From Tetrastigma voinierianum (taxonomy: Eukaryota; Streptophyta; Magnoliopsida; Vitales; Vitaceae): a stretch of DNA of 64,000 nt. Below, piece after piece: positions 12,463 through 23,425 of the stretch. The first letter of the stretch is position 1. Each line of letters starts with the position of its first letter. The stretch spans positions 186,001 through 250,000 of the forward strand of contig JAEQBH010007383.1 of NCBI GenBank assembly GCA_016808115.1, given 5' to 3'. The notes beneath the pieces are model-generated. The model was not told where the DNA came from, made no database searches, and saw only the letters and a list, made by a program, of their open reading frames with translations. The translations under genes were made by a program, and so were the position numbers.

Positions 12463-12727
12463 TAGATGTGGCAATTTAAGCCTGACTAGTTGGGCTAGCC
12501 TAGTCCATCGAGAATTAGGATCGGGTTGGGTTGTAAATTTATAGGCTCGAAAAAATCGGGCCAAATTTGGTTCGGCCCCACCACCAAATTTTTTGGCTTT
12601 ATAAGACAATTTGGTTCTACCTGCCTAGATTTAGGGTCAGGTCGGGCCGCTATATTTTTTGCCTAAAAAAATCGGACCAAATTTGACCCAACCCAACCTA
12701 GTTCATCCGTACAAATTGCCACCTCTA
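12463..12727. mobile_element. hAT-like MITE with TAGANGTGGCAATTT ends
   Basis: The left end TAGATGTGGCAATTT (12463-12477) is the inverted copy, with one mismatch, of the right end AAATTGCCACCTCTA (12713-12727). The 265-bp interior is GC-richer than its surroundings and carries repeated CGGG/CCCG-type motifs. TAG-starting ends of this type are known for non-autonomous hAT families. I could not find a matching 8-bp target duplication (TGTAGAGC against TCACTAAA), so the flanks have changed or the borders are slightly off. Confidence 0.65.
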
Positions 12728-13935
12728 TCACTAAAATGTTTAACGTTTAAATAGACAAGGCATATGAAGGGGAGGGGTCTCGAATTTGAGTCCTAATAGA
12801 AATAGTTAAAGCCAAATAATTTGACTTTTCTTATTCAACCATAAATTTTAAAAATTCAATAATAAGTCATTAAAAAGTTAAAAACAAACCGACCGAATAT
12901 TGAAAACGAAATTTATTAGCTTTCCCAAGGTTTTTTAATCAAATAACGTGCCATTTTTTTGTTTCTAAAAGGAGGAAAGGAAAATTTATTGTGTTCAAAT
13001 AAAAATCTCAACCAAACCTTAAAAAGAACAAAACAAAAAACAATATTAAAATTTTAAATTTTAAATATAATAAAAGTTTATGAATTTTTAAATTATATAA
13101 TTAAAAAATATGTGAAATGATTTTTTTAGAGAAATGTGAAATGAATTTTAAGAAATATAAAAAATTAGTAGTTTTAATATAGTTTTTACTTTTTATTTCA
13201 CTTTTTTCCCTCCATTTTTTCCTAGTAGATTTCCCTTTTATTTTCTATCAAATTCTCCTTTTATTTTTATTTCCCTTGTATTTTCTATAATTCTTTTTGA
13301 TAATTAAATACAATCCAATTAATTTTAAAAAAATCTGAAAATATTTCCTTATTTTTGTAAGAATTATATGTAGTCTAATTAATTTTGTAAAAATATTTCC
13401 TTATTATTATAAAATACTTAATTTTCTTCTATGGCTTTTAGCGATTTAATATCTTTGTTTATATAAATGAATTACCAGTTTGAATCAATAAAATCATTTT
13501 ATTATAAAAAATAAAAATACAAAACAATGTCCAAAAAATGCATTTGACAAGGATTATAAGAAATGTTTTTAATCTTAAAAGTATGTCTATAAAATATTGG
13601 AGCTTTTTTGACAAAATTAAGAAAACATTTAATTGTTTCAAAAAACATTTAAAAATATTAAAAAAAAAGTTATTTTTTATTTCGACAAGTGGTTCTGCTA
13701 AAAATTCTCATTCAAAACATACTTTCACTAAAAAGATACTTTATTAAAGTCATTGTCAAACAAGTTTTAAGATTTTGTTGAAAGTGATTCAAAATAATTA
13801 TTTTTAAATAATGAAAGGGAAAAAGAAACTTGAGGCTTTAAATAAAAAACCTTACAGAGAATATCAAACCCCCTTGCTTTATTAATAGTAATAAATTGTT
13901 TTAATAAGAAGAATTTGGTTCTATTAAGGTATTAA
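12728..13935. other. AT-rich DNA without recognisable genes
   Basis: Very AT-rich, with long A and T runs. Short open stretches here are rich in Lys, Ile, Phe and Asn codons, as AT composition alone would give. No motif was recognised. Confidence 0.55.
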
Positions 13936-14172
13936 TGGAAGATATTTGAAAGTAAGGATCTAAATATTCATAATTGTCACAATATTTATAAAAAAGCTAA
14001 TAGAACTGCATATTGTCTCGCCAAAAAAGGTATTGATATTTTAGATTCAAGAAATTGGATATCAAACTTTTCTAAAGATGTTACTTATAATAGCTTTGTA
14101 AATTACTGTAGATATTTATCCAATTGTTTTTTAAGTTTAAAGGATTGTAGTTTCCCTCCATAAAAAAAAACA
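13936..14172 (+). pseudogene. LINE (non-LTR retrotransposon) RNase H tail, 5' truncated
   Basis: A 75-codon open stretch from 13936 to the stop at 14161-14163 has no start codon. It contains HNIYKKANRTAYCLAKKGID, matching the C-terminal signature of the RNase H domain in plant L1-type LINEs (consensus style H-I-Y-R-E-A-N-R-x-A-D-x-L-A-K-x-G). NWISNFSKDV and a Pro-terminated end follow. The stop is followed at once by an A run (14162-14170), as expected at a LINE 3' end. LINEs are usually 5' truncated, which fits the lack of an upstream reading frame. The RT domain is absent. The target duplication was not identified. Confidence 0.75.
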
Positions 14173-14714
14173 TTAAATATTGAAAACAAATTTTAAGTCT
14201 TAAAAAAAAAAAAGTTCAAAACCCATGCAAATGGACGAATGTTCAAGGTTTTTTTTTTTTTTTAATTTATTCACGGAAAAGATCCATCAAAACAAATCTT
14301 TCTCTCTTCAAAATAGGGATAGGATTATGGCTTCAACGGTAAGAAAGTAAAGGATATGTAGTATGGGCTTATGGGCGAGGTTGCAATTGGCCGGACGCAG
14401 AAAATATGTCATATACTTGGGCTCTTTTCTTACCATCCAAAAAGAATAGACCTTTTTTTTTTTTGTTAAATTATTTTTTGAAAGATAAATTTAAACATTT
14501 TTTTCCCAAAATATATAATAGTGGAAATTTTTTAGTCAATTTTTTTTAAATACAAATAATATAAAAACTATTCATCTTTTTTTTTTAATAGACATGACTT
14601 AAATGGTAAAGAATGAATCGATAAACGGAGAATTATAATCAAATCTTTGTAAAATATATACACTATAACCTAATATGTAAAAGTGAATAGAAGTCAAATT
14701 TATATATATATTAT
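14173..14714. other. AT-rich spacer
   Basis: T and A homopolymer runs (around 14250 and 14452) and low-complexity sequence. No gene or element was recognised. Confidence 0.5.
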
Positions 14715-14955
14715 TTTAAATTATCAAAGAAGCCTTGAATTTCCTGTTCCAACATTTTAATTTTTTAGTGATAATAAATGAAAAATAAATTTTTTCATGA
14801 GATATGGTAGGGATTAAATTAAGGTACAATCCAACATACTTATAAAGTTATAAGTGGAAATCCTGTACAAAAAACAATTGATTCGCAAACTGTTTTGGTA
14901 ATTGGCTTAAAAAAGCAAGTGTTAAATTTTATTTTAAAATTTTTAAAAATTAAAT
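14715..14955. repeat. Dispersed repeat, copy 1 (partner at 44162-44448)
   Basis: Shares long blocks with 44162-44448 in the same orientation, for example AGAAGCCTTGAATTTC, GGGATTAAATTAAGGTACAAT and TTCGCAAACTGTTTTG (TTCACAAACTGTTTTG in the partner). Similarity fades past about 14955. No terminal inverted repeats or ORF were found, so the class is unknown. Confidence 0.7.
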
Positions 14956-15149
14956 GTATTGTTATTTTAATACGTTGTTTGGTGGAAAAGAGCCCATTAC
15001 TCAATCATTTAAGGAAAAAAAAAGTCAAAGAAGAGAGAAAAGTGCATTTTTTTTACTTAATATTAAATATAATTTTTTTAACTTAATGTTAAATAGTATT
15101 TAATAACATTATGTATTAAGTTATTTATTTTTTAATATTGGATAGTGAA

Positions 15150-15634
15150 TAGGGATGACAACGGAAATAATTATTTCGGGTTCCCGTCCCCCCCACCCCA
15201 TCCTTTAATGAGATGAGTTTGGTTTAATCAGAATAGTGCTTTTAATGAGCTATTATTTTTCTCAAATCCGAATGTTTGGGGCGGGTTTGGGGCATATTAT
15301 TATTTCTATCCCATCTGCCCGATTATATTTTAAAATATATATTTTTTTATTTTATTTTATACTCTAATATAAATAATAATAATAATTAGAATGTTTTTTA
15401 ATAAATAATTTATAAAAATTCATAATATTTTTATTTTTTATGAAATATATTAATTTTAATATAATAAAAAAATTTAAAAATAAAATCAACAAACTGGATG
15501 TGTACATGAGAATTTTCCCATCCCATGCTGTTCCATTCCGTTTAATTTTTTAAATAAAGACGCTCAGAATCAAAAAATAAACGAATCCCAGGCCAGACGC
15601 TGGCCATCCTATCCAAACCCCGTTGTCATCCCTA
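15150..15634. mobile_element. hAT-like MITE with perfect 15-bp inverted ends
   Basis: TAGGGATGACAACGG at 15150-15164 is exactly inverted at 15620-15634 (CCGTTGTCATCCCTA). The interior has G/C-rich ends (GGGGCGGGTTTGGGG, CCCATCCCATGCTG) around an AT-rich core, a common arrangement in plant hAT-type MITEs with TAGGGATGNCAA ends. The 8-bp flanks (ATAGTGAA and AATATATT) do not match. Confidence 0.78.
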
Positions 15635-15883
15635 AATATATTAGTTTTCCTCCTTGTTTGAGTTTTTCTTGTTTTGGTGGAAGATAACTTTTTCTAAATA
15701 GAAAAACTCAAATATTTTCACTTTTTCTATTAAATTTTTTTTTTTTAAATTTTAGTAATAAGTCATGAAAATTTGAAAAAACAAAGAGAATGTTGAAAGT
15801 CATTCAACCAGAAGACAAACATCCCCTTATTTATAAATAGAGCTACCAATTAACGGAGAACATGAAAGAACATACAAAATACT

Positions 15884-16197
15884 TGTTGAAGCAGGTGACA
15901 ATGCCGCCTCAAGACACATCCTCACGTCTATTATCGTGCTGCACACACTCCATTAGATGATACCTCCTCTAGAATATCGTAGTTCACGCTTGTCTCAAGT
16001 CACACACGCACGCCTACCTCAGTCATGCTCTCCTCATACCAACCCATCGGTCCTGCGGTGCACCTCAAAGCACTCTCCCGTAAACTACCGTGCTTTAAGA
16101 TAAAGTGTTTTGTCCTTTGTCTTTTTGTAAGAGAATATATTTTCCGCACGTTCAAGATCTGGTTTCTCTCTTCTACTTCTCGCCTCGATTTTCAACA
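15884..16197 (+). repeat. copia-2 5' LTR
   Basis: TG...CA bounded and collinear with 20494-20815. Differences include several one- or two-base indels as well as substitutions (for example GCAGGTGAC against GCAGTGAC). Confidence 0.93.
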
Positions 16198-16212
16198 TGG
16201 TATCGCAGCGGT
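16198..16212 (+). other. copia-2 primer binding site
   Basis: TGGTATCGCAGCGGT directly abuts the LTR end at 16197. It fits the initiator-Met-tRNA-primed site of plant copia elements. Confidence 0.8.
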
Positions 16213-16319
16213 GTCCGACATTATCCATGGAAATTGTTCCTCCTTCCCCGTCCTGCATCATCTCTCCTTCACCTACATCTACTACCGCACGGTGATGCAA
16301 GCATCCGCTCTACCTTCCG

Positions 16320-17280
16320 TCTCAATTAAATTGATCGCATAAATTACTTGTTCTCGAAGTCACAAATTATCCGACAATGAGAGCCTATGATCTTGAGTCT
16401 TTTTCTTCTCAATACAAAACTCAAACTGTAGGAGTACATCACGGTCTTACTCCGATGTTGATCACCCTCCTCAACCAACCGGCCACGCTTTTCTGAGAAG
16501 GACCTGTGACTGCCTCAGGCTGAGTCACGCTCTCTCCATCTCCGAGCAGATGTTAGGCCATGTCTCTACATCAGAACCGCCTTCAGAGGTGTGGATTGTC
16601 TGAAAGCAAACTTTTTCTACCAAGTCCAAGGCTCGAGCTCTTCAAATTGCATCTCCGCACTATGAAGAAGGGAAACAACTGGCTGAGGATTACATTCTCA
16701 AAATGAAATCCCAAGAATATCTCTCATGGTCGGGTCGCAAATCACAGAGAGATGAACTCATCCCCTACATCCTCGAGGACTCCTGATCAGACTGAAGTCA
16801 GAATTGCACCGATAACACGTGAATAAATCACTCTTCAAGGAAGTACGCATATCCTTCAAACACATGAGATGAGACTCAGAGCCGCAAGACGCGAACAACG
16901 ATTGATCTATCCAGCTCCTCTGTTCACTTTGCTCAACGACAATTTTTCCGAGGTGGACGTGGTTGTAGAGGTCGTTCCTTTACTGGTGGTAGAGGTCGTT
17001 TTCCTTCTGGTGGCAGAGGATACAATTCTTTCAACAAACCTCTCTGTCAAATATGTGGAAGAATGGGACACATATCTCTCAAATGTTTTTACCGATTTGA
17101 TGTTAGGTACCAAAATCAATTTTAATCGTAAGGCCTCTGGGAGAGGTCACGATGAATCCTCAACACTAAATTTCTGGCCACTGCTATTATATTGTTTCTC
17201 CAACTCCACCGCCAATGATGCTTCATGGCTTCCTCGACAGCTGGCCACACATCATGTCAATTCCATCACTAACCTTCCAT
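16320..17280 (+). pseudogene. copia-2 gag remnant
   Basis: Across frames, 16540-16800 gives a gag-like stretch (a Lys/Leu-rich core followed by SKARALQIASPHYEEGKQLA in the phase starting near 16619). 16920-17090 encodes an Arg/Gly-rich segment with repeated RGR motifs, followed by CQICGRMGH in another frame near 17043, the start of a CCHC zinc knuckle. The open stretches of 137 and 70 codons at 16869-17282 and 16907-17119 (reverse) are shadows of this repetitive Gly/Arg region. The gag is not intact in any frame. Confidence 0.65.
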
Positions 17281-18717
17281 GAACACCAACTCAATACTGT
17301 GCACCGGTAAGCTTGCACTTGGTGATGAAGCTCTAAACTCCCTATCACACACATCGACACATCATTTTACTTACTTCACGCTCACATCTCAAAAATGTTT
17401 CTTGATGGTTCCTCTATAACCAAAAATTTAATCAAGATATCTAAGTTTGGCTGGAGAATGATGTTATTGTGGAGTTTGATTCTACCTGCTGCTATATCAA
17501 GGACAAACAATCACGAAAAATTCTGCTCTAGGGAGTGCTTAAGGACGACTTATATCAACTACATCTGTCTCCTCCATTATCTACTCCACTTAGTTCAAGT
17601 TCCAGCTCCAACAAGGATCACTACAATTTTCCAATGTTGCACCCTAGATGCATATTCTCTACACTCGCCAATTTAGTTCCCAGTCCAACTCATTGTCAAT
17701 GTGGAAAGCCAACTTATGACCGTGGTACCTTCAGACACCCGACTATTGACCTTATGGCATAGTCGATTAGGTCACCCCAATAAAGTGGGTCTAAATAAGA
17801 TCCTAGCTCAATTGAATATAAAAGTCTCTCCTATTACTCAAATGAATTTTTGTGATGCTTGCCAATATGGAAAAATGCACCAGGCTTCTTTTCCTTCAAC
17901 ACCTCTTCACACAATGAAGACTATTTCAAATCATCCATTCCCATGCATAGGGATCAGCTCCTCATCTCTCACTTGAAGGCTACGCATTCTACATTTATTT
18001 TGTCGATGATTATAGCGTATATATGATCTTCCCTTTTCACTCAAGTCCGAGGCACTTTACTGTTCACTCACTTCAATAAATGATCAACAACAATTTCAGC
18101 TTGGTAAACTAAAGGTTCCAAACAGACTGGGAAGGTGAATATCGGAAACTGCAACCATTGTTACAGAGAATTAGGAATTACCTTTCTCCATCCTTGTCCT
18201 TATACACATCAACAACAAGGTCGCACCGAGAGAAAACATCGCAGATTAAATATTGGTCTCACTCTTCGCTTCAAGCCTCCATGGACTTAAAATTTAAGGC
18301 ATTTTCTCATCTACTTTTATTAAATTATCTCCCCATCAGAAGTTCTAAATCATCTAATCTCCGCTTGAGTTGCTTCATGAATCCATTAAATCAGATTATA
18401 ATTTTCTGAAGGTGTATGGCTGCACTTGCTTTCCATATCTTCTCGGGCCTTACAACAAACATAAGCTAGCGCTTTTCGATCATCCAAGTGTTCTTCGCTA
18501 CGCCCTTCTCATAAAGGCTATCCTTGCATGCATCCTTCCGACGAAGCCATATCAGAAAAGTGTAACGCTTGATGAAACCACACTCTTCCCATATCAGTCC
18601 TTCTTTCCCTCTTCTCATACCTCTCATGAGACCGCACTAAGACTTCACTCAGACAAAATTGAGCTCTCACCTTTTGTCTTCCCATTGTTCCTTCAATCTG
18701 TTACTCTCCCAACGTGA
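17281..18717 (+). pseudogene. copia-2 protease/GAG-pre-integrase/integrase remnant
   Basis: The protease-to-integrase linker is seen at 17390-17530 (SITKNLIKISKFGW) and 17535-17570 (LKDDLYQLHLSPP). The pre-integrase zinc finger is at 17748-17880: LTLWHSRLGHPNKVGLNKIL, then CDACQYGKMHQASFPS. The integrase core continues at 17990-18240 in shifted frames (YIYFVDDYSVYIMI; QQQGRTERKHRRL). The region after the core, at 18400-18580 (YGCTCFPYL, NKHKLALFDHPSVL), corresponds to the conserved block that precedes RT in copia elements. At least six frame changes are needed to link these. Confidence 0.88.
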
Positions 18718-18719
18718 GT

Positions 18720-20490
18720 TCTCCAACTTTACTCCCACTAGTACCCTGCTTTCTCCCATGTCCTCAAGTCCACATTCCAATACCCTTTGTCATCCACACA
18801 AGAGTCCAACATTCCTCTAATTCCAGCTAGTTCTTTTACCTTCTTTATCACCCTCTCCCTCTAAATTGCATACATACCCTCTTCTAAGGGTCCTTCTCTC
18901 TCATCTCATCACCCTATGATAACTCCTAGCCTAAGGCCGGCACTTTTGGGTTTCAAACTTTTGTTTTCCACTGCTCATCAAGAACCATCAGTGTCATCAT
19001 GTTCTAGCCAATCCTCTGGAAACAAGCCATGACCGGGCGAGTTTCAAGCCTCCTCCAGAATCAAACTTTGGAGCCTTGTTCCTCCCTCTAGTGCTCAACG
19101 TGTGGTGTAGTGTAAATGGGTATTTCGAACTAAACTTAAAGCTGATGGCTCACTGGACAAGCATAAGGCTAGGTTGGTAGCCAAAGGATTTCAACAAACA
19201 CTTGGTGTGGACTTCTTTGAAACCTCCAGTTCGATTGTTAAAGCATCAACTATTCGCATAATCTTTACACTTGTTGTCAAGGGGCTGACATATCCAACAA
19301 ACCATATTAATACATTTTTTAAATGGAGACTGTATGAGGAGGTGTTTTTCTATGTCAACTGATGGTTTTAGACAAGCAAAAGCCTACATATGTGTGTAAG
19401 TTGCATAAAGGCTTTATATGGTCTCAAGTAGGCTCCTGTAGCATGGCTCAAAACACTTGTAGGAGCCTTCTCGACCGGGGCTTTCTATAATTCTGCTTCG
19501 TATACCTCCCTTTCTAATTACGACAAACATGGCCGAATGTTGCTACTGCATAACAATGTAGATGACATACTCATCACCGTGACAATTAAGCCGATGTTCA
19601 ACACGTTATCGATGCTCTTCACACTCGCCAATTAAAATCCTCGGTTTAGTACACTACTTTCTTGTTTTAGGTCCTCGAACTCCCTTAGGTTGCACTTGAG
19701 CCACAAGTATGTCGAATACCGCACAAAACAAATATGTATCGGGCGCAAATTCGCTTCTACTCCCATGTGCTTAAGCAACAATCAGCCTCTATCTAACAAT
19801 GAGCCCTTCTCAAATTCTTCGTATGTACACACCGTGCTCTTCAATTCCTCACTCTAACACGTCCGTATCTGGCCTTGTGTCAATGCTAAGTCAATTCCTA
19901 CAAACACCTATCTGCTCAGCTGTGGAATGCTTGCAAACGTATTCTCGAGGTATACAAAGGAACCTTGTCTCATGGCCTGCTGTTTAAACCAACTTCTTTA
20001 TTCAATTCTGCAGGTATTCGCATCATATCGGGGCAACAAACATAGATGATAGAAAACTGGCCGTTGATATGTGTGTTCCTTAGAGGAAATTTAATTACCT
20101 GGAGCTCTAGAAAACAAAAGGCAGTAGCCTGTTCCAACGCTAAAGCTGAATACAGGGCCTTGTCTAGTGTTGCCACTTATCTAATATGGGTTCAACATCT
20201 TCTTACTGAGATTGGTATTTCTATTTCTCAACCACTGGTGCTATGGAGTGATAACTTGGGAGCACAAGCCCTAGCTTGCAACCCAGTTTACCATGCTAGA
20301 ACAAAACATATCGAGCTTTGATGACATTTCATCCTAAACTTAATCTTCCAACACAAGCTCAAGTCTCGACATGTTTCGACCGAATCTCAAACCGCCGGGA
20401 CGCTCTCACAGCCTTTGTCACTTCTGATCGCTTTCCCGATCGCTGCGGCTTCAAGCTCACCGTGTGTGCACCCATGCTAAGCTTGCGAGG
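18720..20490 (+). pseudogene. copia-2 RT and RNase H remnant
   Basis: RT begins near 19090 with CKWVFRTKLKADGSLDKHKA and GFQQTLGVDFFETSSSIVKA. The catalytic region survives as NNVDDILIT near 19555, where the copia YVDD box has become NVDD. RNase H follows at 20085-20320 with GNLITWSSRKQKAVACSNAK, EYRALSSVATYLIWVQHLLT and AQALACNPVYHARTKHIEL. The tail, AFVTSDRF and KLTVCAPMLSLRG, ends just before the polypurine tract at about 20480-20493. Stops and shifts interrupt it, especially at 19350-20040. Confidence 0.9.
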
Positions 20491-20493
20491 GTA

Positions 20494-20815
20494 TGTTGAA
20501 GCAGTGACAATGTCGCTTCCTCAAGACACACCGCGTCTATTACTCGTGGTTGTACTGCCACCCATCGATGATACCTACTTAATATCGTGTAGTTCACGCT
20601 TGTCTCAAGCCCGCCACAAATGCACGCCTACCAGTCATGCTCCTCACCACCGGCCAACCTAATGGTCCTTATGGTGCACCTCAAAGCACTCTCTCCCGTA
20701 ATTCAACGGGTTTTAGTATAAAGTGTTTATCTTGTCTTTAAGAGAATGATATTTTTCCAGAATGTTCAAGATCCGGTTTCCTCTCTTCGCGCTCTTTCTG
20801 CCTCGATTTTCAACA
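20494..20815 (+). repeat. copia-2 3' LTR
   Basis: TGTTGAAGCAG...TTTTCAACA, collinear with the 5' LTR and followed by the target duplication ATACT. Confidence 0.93.
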
Positions 20816-20820
20816 ATACT

Positions 20821-21746
20821 AAATTTAGATAATTAAGAAAATGATAGAAGGACATCAAAATGGTGTTTGGAAAGCTTGTTCCGAATTTAGGTTTCTTTCT
20901 ATTATACAATTGAATTAATACAGAAAGTTTGCTTACTTTTTTTATTTTTCATTATACTTTTATACTACTCTTATTTTATAGGTGTCGTCCTTCTAATCGA
21001 TGTCAAGATATGGTGGTAGGGGAGAATCGTAGGAGTGCATAGTGCTCCATTGTTTCACAATGTGTGACGCAGAATCTTCAAATTGTTTACCGGTTTTATC
21101 ATCTTGTGAATACACATCAAGTTCTCCGATTCTAATGATTCGTGCATTCTCCGTCCCGATTATTCCGCCGCAACTGCCCAAGACTAAATTCTACGTGGGT
21201 TCTCTCTAGATTATCAAAGCCCATCTTAAAGTTTTCTCAATGATTTTAAAATCATTCTACCAATAATTTTCAAAAAACGTAAATCAAATCACCCTTTTCC
21301 TTTTTTATAAAGAAATTTGTGTTTTTTAAGGATATCCGTCCCACACATGTCGGGCTCGCTAGTGGTTGATTCTTTGAACTCCAAACAACCATACATGATC
21401 AACTAGTTATATTTTATGGAATGCATGGTATCAGAATGATCAAAGATTAAAGTAATTGCCAGAGGTTGAAATTTACACCTTCCACAAACCATGTCGATGA
21501 ACTAATAATATTCTTGCAAACCATGGTGTTAATTGTTAGGTAGCGCATTAAAGGTTAAAGTCACTGATATTAAAACTTATATATAAATTATGAAAATGGC
21601 CAGACAAACCTAAATTTATTTTCATTCCACGAGGACCGCTACGACTATAATATTATGCACAGGTACCACTTTGTCACTTTTTTTTTCTTTTTTTTTCTTT
21701 CACCTCTGCTATGTATCATTAATCAACCTTCATGCCAAGTGCCGCA
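20821..21746. other. Upstream region of WAK-like copy A, no recognised gene
   Basis: AT-rich sequence with one GC-balanced patch at 20990-21200. On the reverse strand that patch holds a 62-codon ORF (21181-20993, starting MGSCGGIIGTENARIIRIGE). The composition looks protein-like and it could be an exon, but I do not recognise it. A T/C-rich tract lies at 21678-21705, just before similarity to copy B begins (around 21713). Confidence 0.35.
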
Positions 21747-21997
21747 ATGGTAATGAAGTTTGCTCGCCGCCCAATTATCCGCTTGATATTATGCCTATTC
21801 CCAAATACTGAAGCATCGGCACCAGATGAATATATGGTAAAGCCAAACTGTCGGTATCGATGTGGAAACGTGGAGCATTCCCGCTTTCCGATCGACGGGC
21901 GCCGTTATATGAACGAAAGTGGTATCTGCAAGAATCGCATCACCATTAACACTTCTTTCCGGCGCGTAAAGTTCTCTTCTAAATCATACTAAACTCA
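21747..21997 (+). pseudogene. WAK-like receptor kinase exon 1, 5' part (copy A), cut by copia-3
   Basis: From an ATG at 21747 the frame gives a hydrophobic signal-peptide-like start (RRPIIRLILCLFPNTEAS). The cysteine motif of the galacturonan-binding WAK ectodomain follows: KPNCRYRCGNV and DGRRYMNESGIC. This region normally leads a secreted or plasma-membrane receptor that binds cell-wall pectin. The match to the family (C-x-x-x-C-G-N-V-x-I-P-F-P-I-G) is spoiled in the middle by a frameshift (NVEHSRFPIDG). The frame then meets copia-3 at 21998. The rest of the exon resumes at 28856. No kinase domain is present in the window, so this is an exon-1 fragment of a pseudogene. Confidence 0.75.
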
Positions 21998-22465
21998 TAG
22001 ATTTTCATAAAGTGGGCTTTATTAATTGGATTTATTAACCGGATTTATTCGGTCTAATTAATCGAGATTATTAGGATTTTAATAAACCACATGGGCCGGT
22101 AAGTGTGTGGGTCGAGTATGGCCCTACCTGCACGAGAGGGCCCGTGGTCAGAACTCAATATATAAAGAAGGCTCAAGTCCCTACAAAACCCTAAGGATAA
22201 TGTATTATCATTCTCACATACAGATTCAGAGAGAAAAATTTTTCTCTAACCAAATGAGAGGCACTCTCATTGCCGTTGTCATCAAGGGGCTATTCTGGGA
22301 GAAGATCTCAGATTCAGATCTTTTCTTCAAGTCTCTTCATCAATTCGCCAAGATCAAGAAGACATTCCATGGATTCCAAATCGTACATAATATTCATTCT
22401 CTCCATTAAAAATTATGTTTGTATTCTAACATGGTGATCTAGGTTAATTAAATCATATCCTACGC
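21998..22465 (+). repeat. copia-3 5' LTR
   Basis: Collinear with 28387-28848. It includes ATATATAAAGAAGGCTCAAG, a TATA-like start followed by AAGGCTCAAGTCC, which fits an RNA start in this LTR. Confidence 0.9.
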
Positions 22466-22480
22466 TTGGCATCGAGCCAA
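22466..22480 (+). other. copia-3 primer binding site
   Basis: TTGGCATCGAGCCAA follows the LTR. It matches the usual plant copia site TTGGTATCAGAGCCAA with a few changes. Confidence 0.7.
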
Positions 22481-23425
22481 CCATGGATTAGAATTCAAAG
22501 CATATGAATCGGAATATGTTTATTTTTGGGTTTTCTTCAAATCGGGCATTCTATCCAGTTCCGGAGATTTTCTACAAATCCAAAATTAAATTTTTTTGCA
22601 TATTTGGAATCTACACGACGAGACGATCAGATCGTGGGTGGCACGTCAGCCGAGGTGGCCACGCGCCACGCGCGCCACGCCCCCGCTTCACACGCATCGG
22701 AGATCTACGCCGCAGCGACACGCCGACCGCCAACGGTTTGTCGACGCTACGTCGACGTCAGCGATGACCCGCCGTTGATCGACCAGTCAAACCTGCTCGC
22801 CCGATCCGCTGACCCGGCTCAGCTTAGTGGATGGCCGACGCGGGAGTCGACGCGGCACGACGCGGACACGACGTACGCCGGACGCGGACTCGACGCCATG
22901 ACGACGTCATCTCGACCGGCCTTTTGACCCGACCGCCAACGACACGACCCAGATATCGACCGACCGGCCAACGACCGACCCGACATTGACCACCCTACAA
23001 CGACCCGCCCGGCCAACGGTCAACGCGACCCGGCCAACAAACCCAAAGAAATGACATGCCGCCATCGCGCTGCCACACGCGCCGAGCCTTCTGGTGGCGC
23101 ATGAGGGTGCGTGTGAGGGTATTTTTGGGCAATCCTGATATCTGCAAACTCGTATTGAAATTCTCTACAATGTGGTATATTTATTTTACATGTTTGAAGC
23201 TGTTACAGATTCGAAAATACGTAAAGAACTCAATATACGCGTATTTTTTTGGTATTTTTGCGTGTTTTCAGATTTCTATGGTTTTGGAAATACATATGAG
23301 AAGCACATGTATATCATCGCATAAGGACTATGTAGAGTGTAATTCATCAATTATTAATGAATTAAACAAAGATAATCGCATTACATATATATATTGAATG
23401 TGATACATAAAGTTTTATATCCTCG
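22481..23425 (+). other. copia-3 untranslated leader with a GC-rich island
   Basis: Between the primer site and gag. 22614-23110 is strikingly GC- and CpG-rich compared with everything around it and is full of GACCGACC, CGACGC and GCCAACG repeats (period near 12-20 bases). The open stretches here (for example 22504-22927) owe their length to the low stop frequency at high GC and have repetitive Arg/Thr/Ala content, so I do not call them genes. 23110-23425 returns to AT-rich sequence. Confidence 0.6.

Larger units (their letters stand above)
15884..20815 (+). mobile_element. copia-2: Ty1/copia retrotransposon with both LTRs and 5-bp TSD
   Basis: Two direct LTRs, 15884-16197 and 20494-20815, both start TGTTGAAGCAG and end TTTTCAACA, giving canonical TGTTGA/TCAACA ends. 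The target duplication ATACT is perfect (15879-15883 and 20816-20820). A tRNA-Met type primer site follows the 5' LTR, and a purine-rich tract (GCTTGCGAGGGTA) precedes the 3' LTR. The internal order is gag, protease, integrase, RT, RNase H. The termini are fully intact, but the reading frame is broken throughout. Confidence 0.95.

Noticed and set aside
22504..22927. ORFs in the copia-3 leader
   Set aside because: Few stops because of high GC; the product is Arg/Thr/Ala repetitive and lies between primer site and gag.
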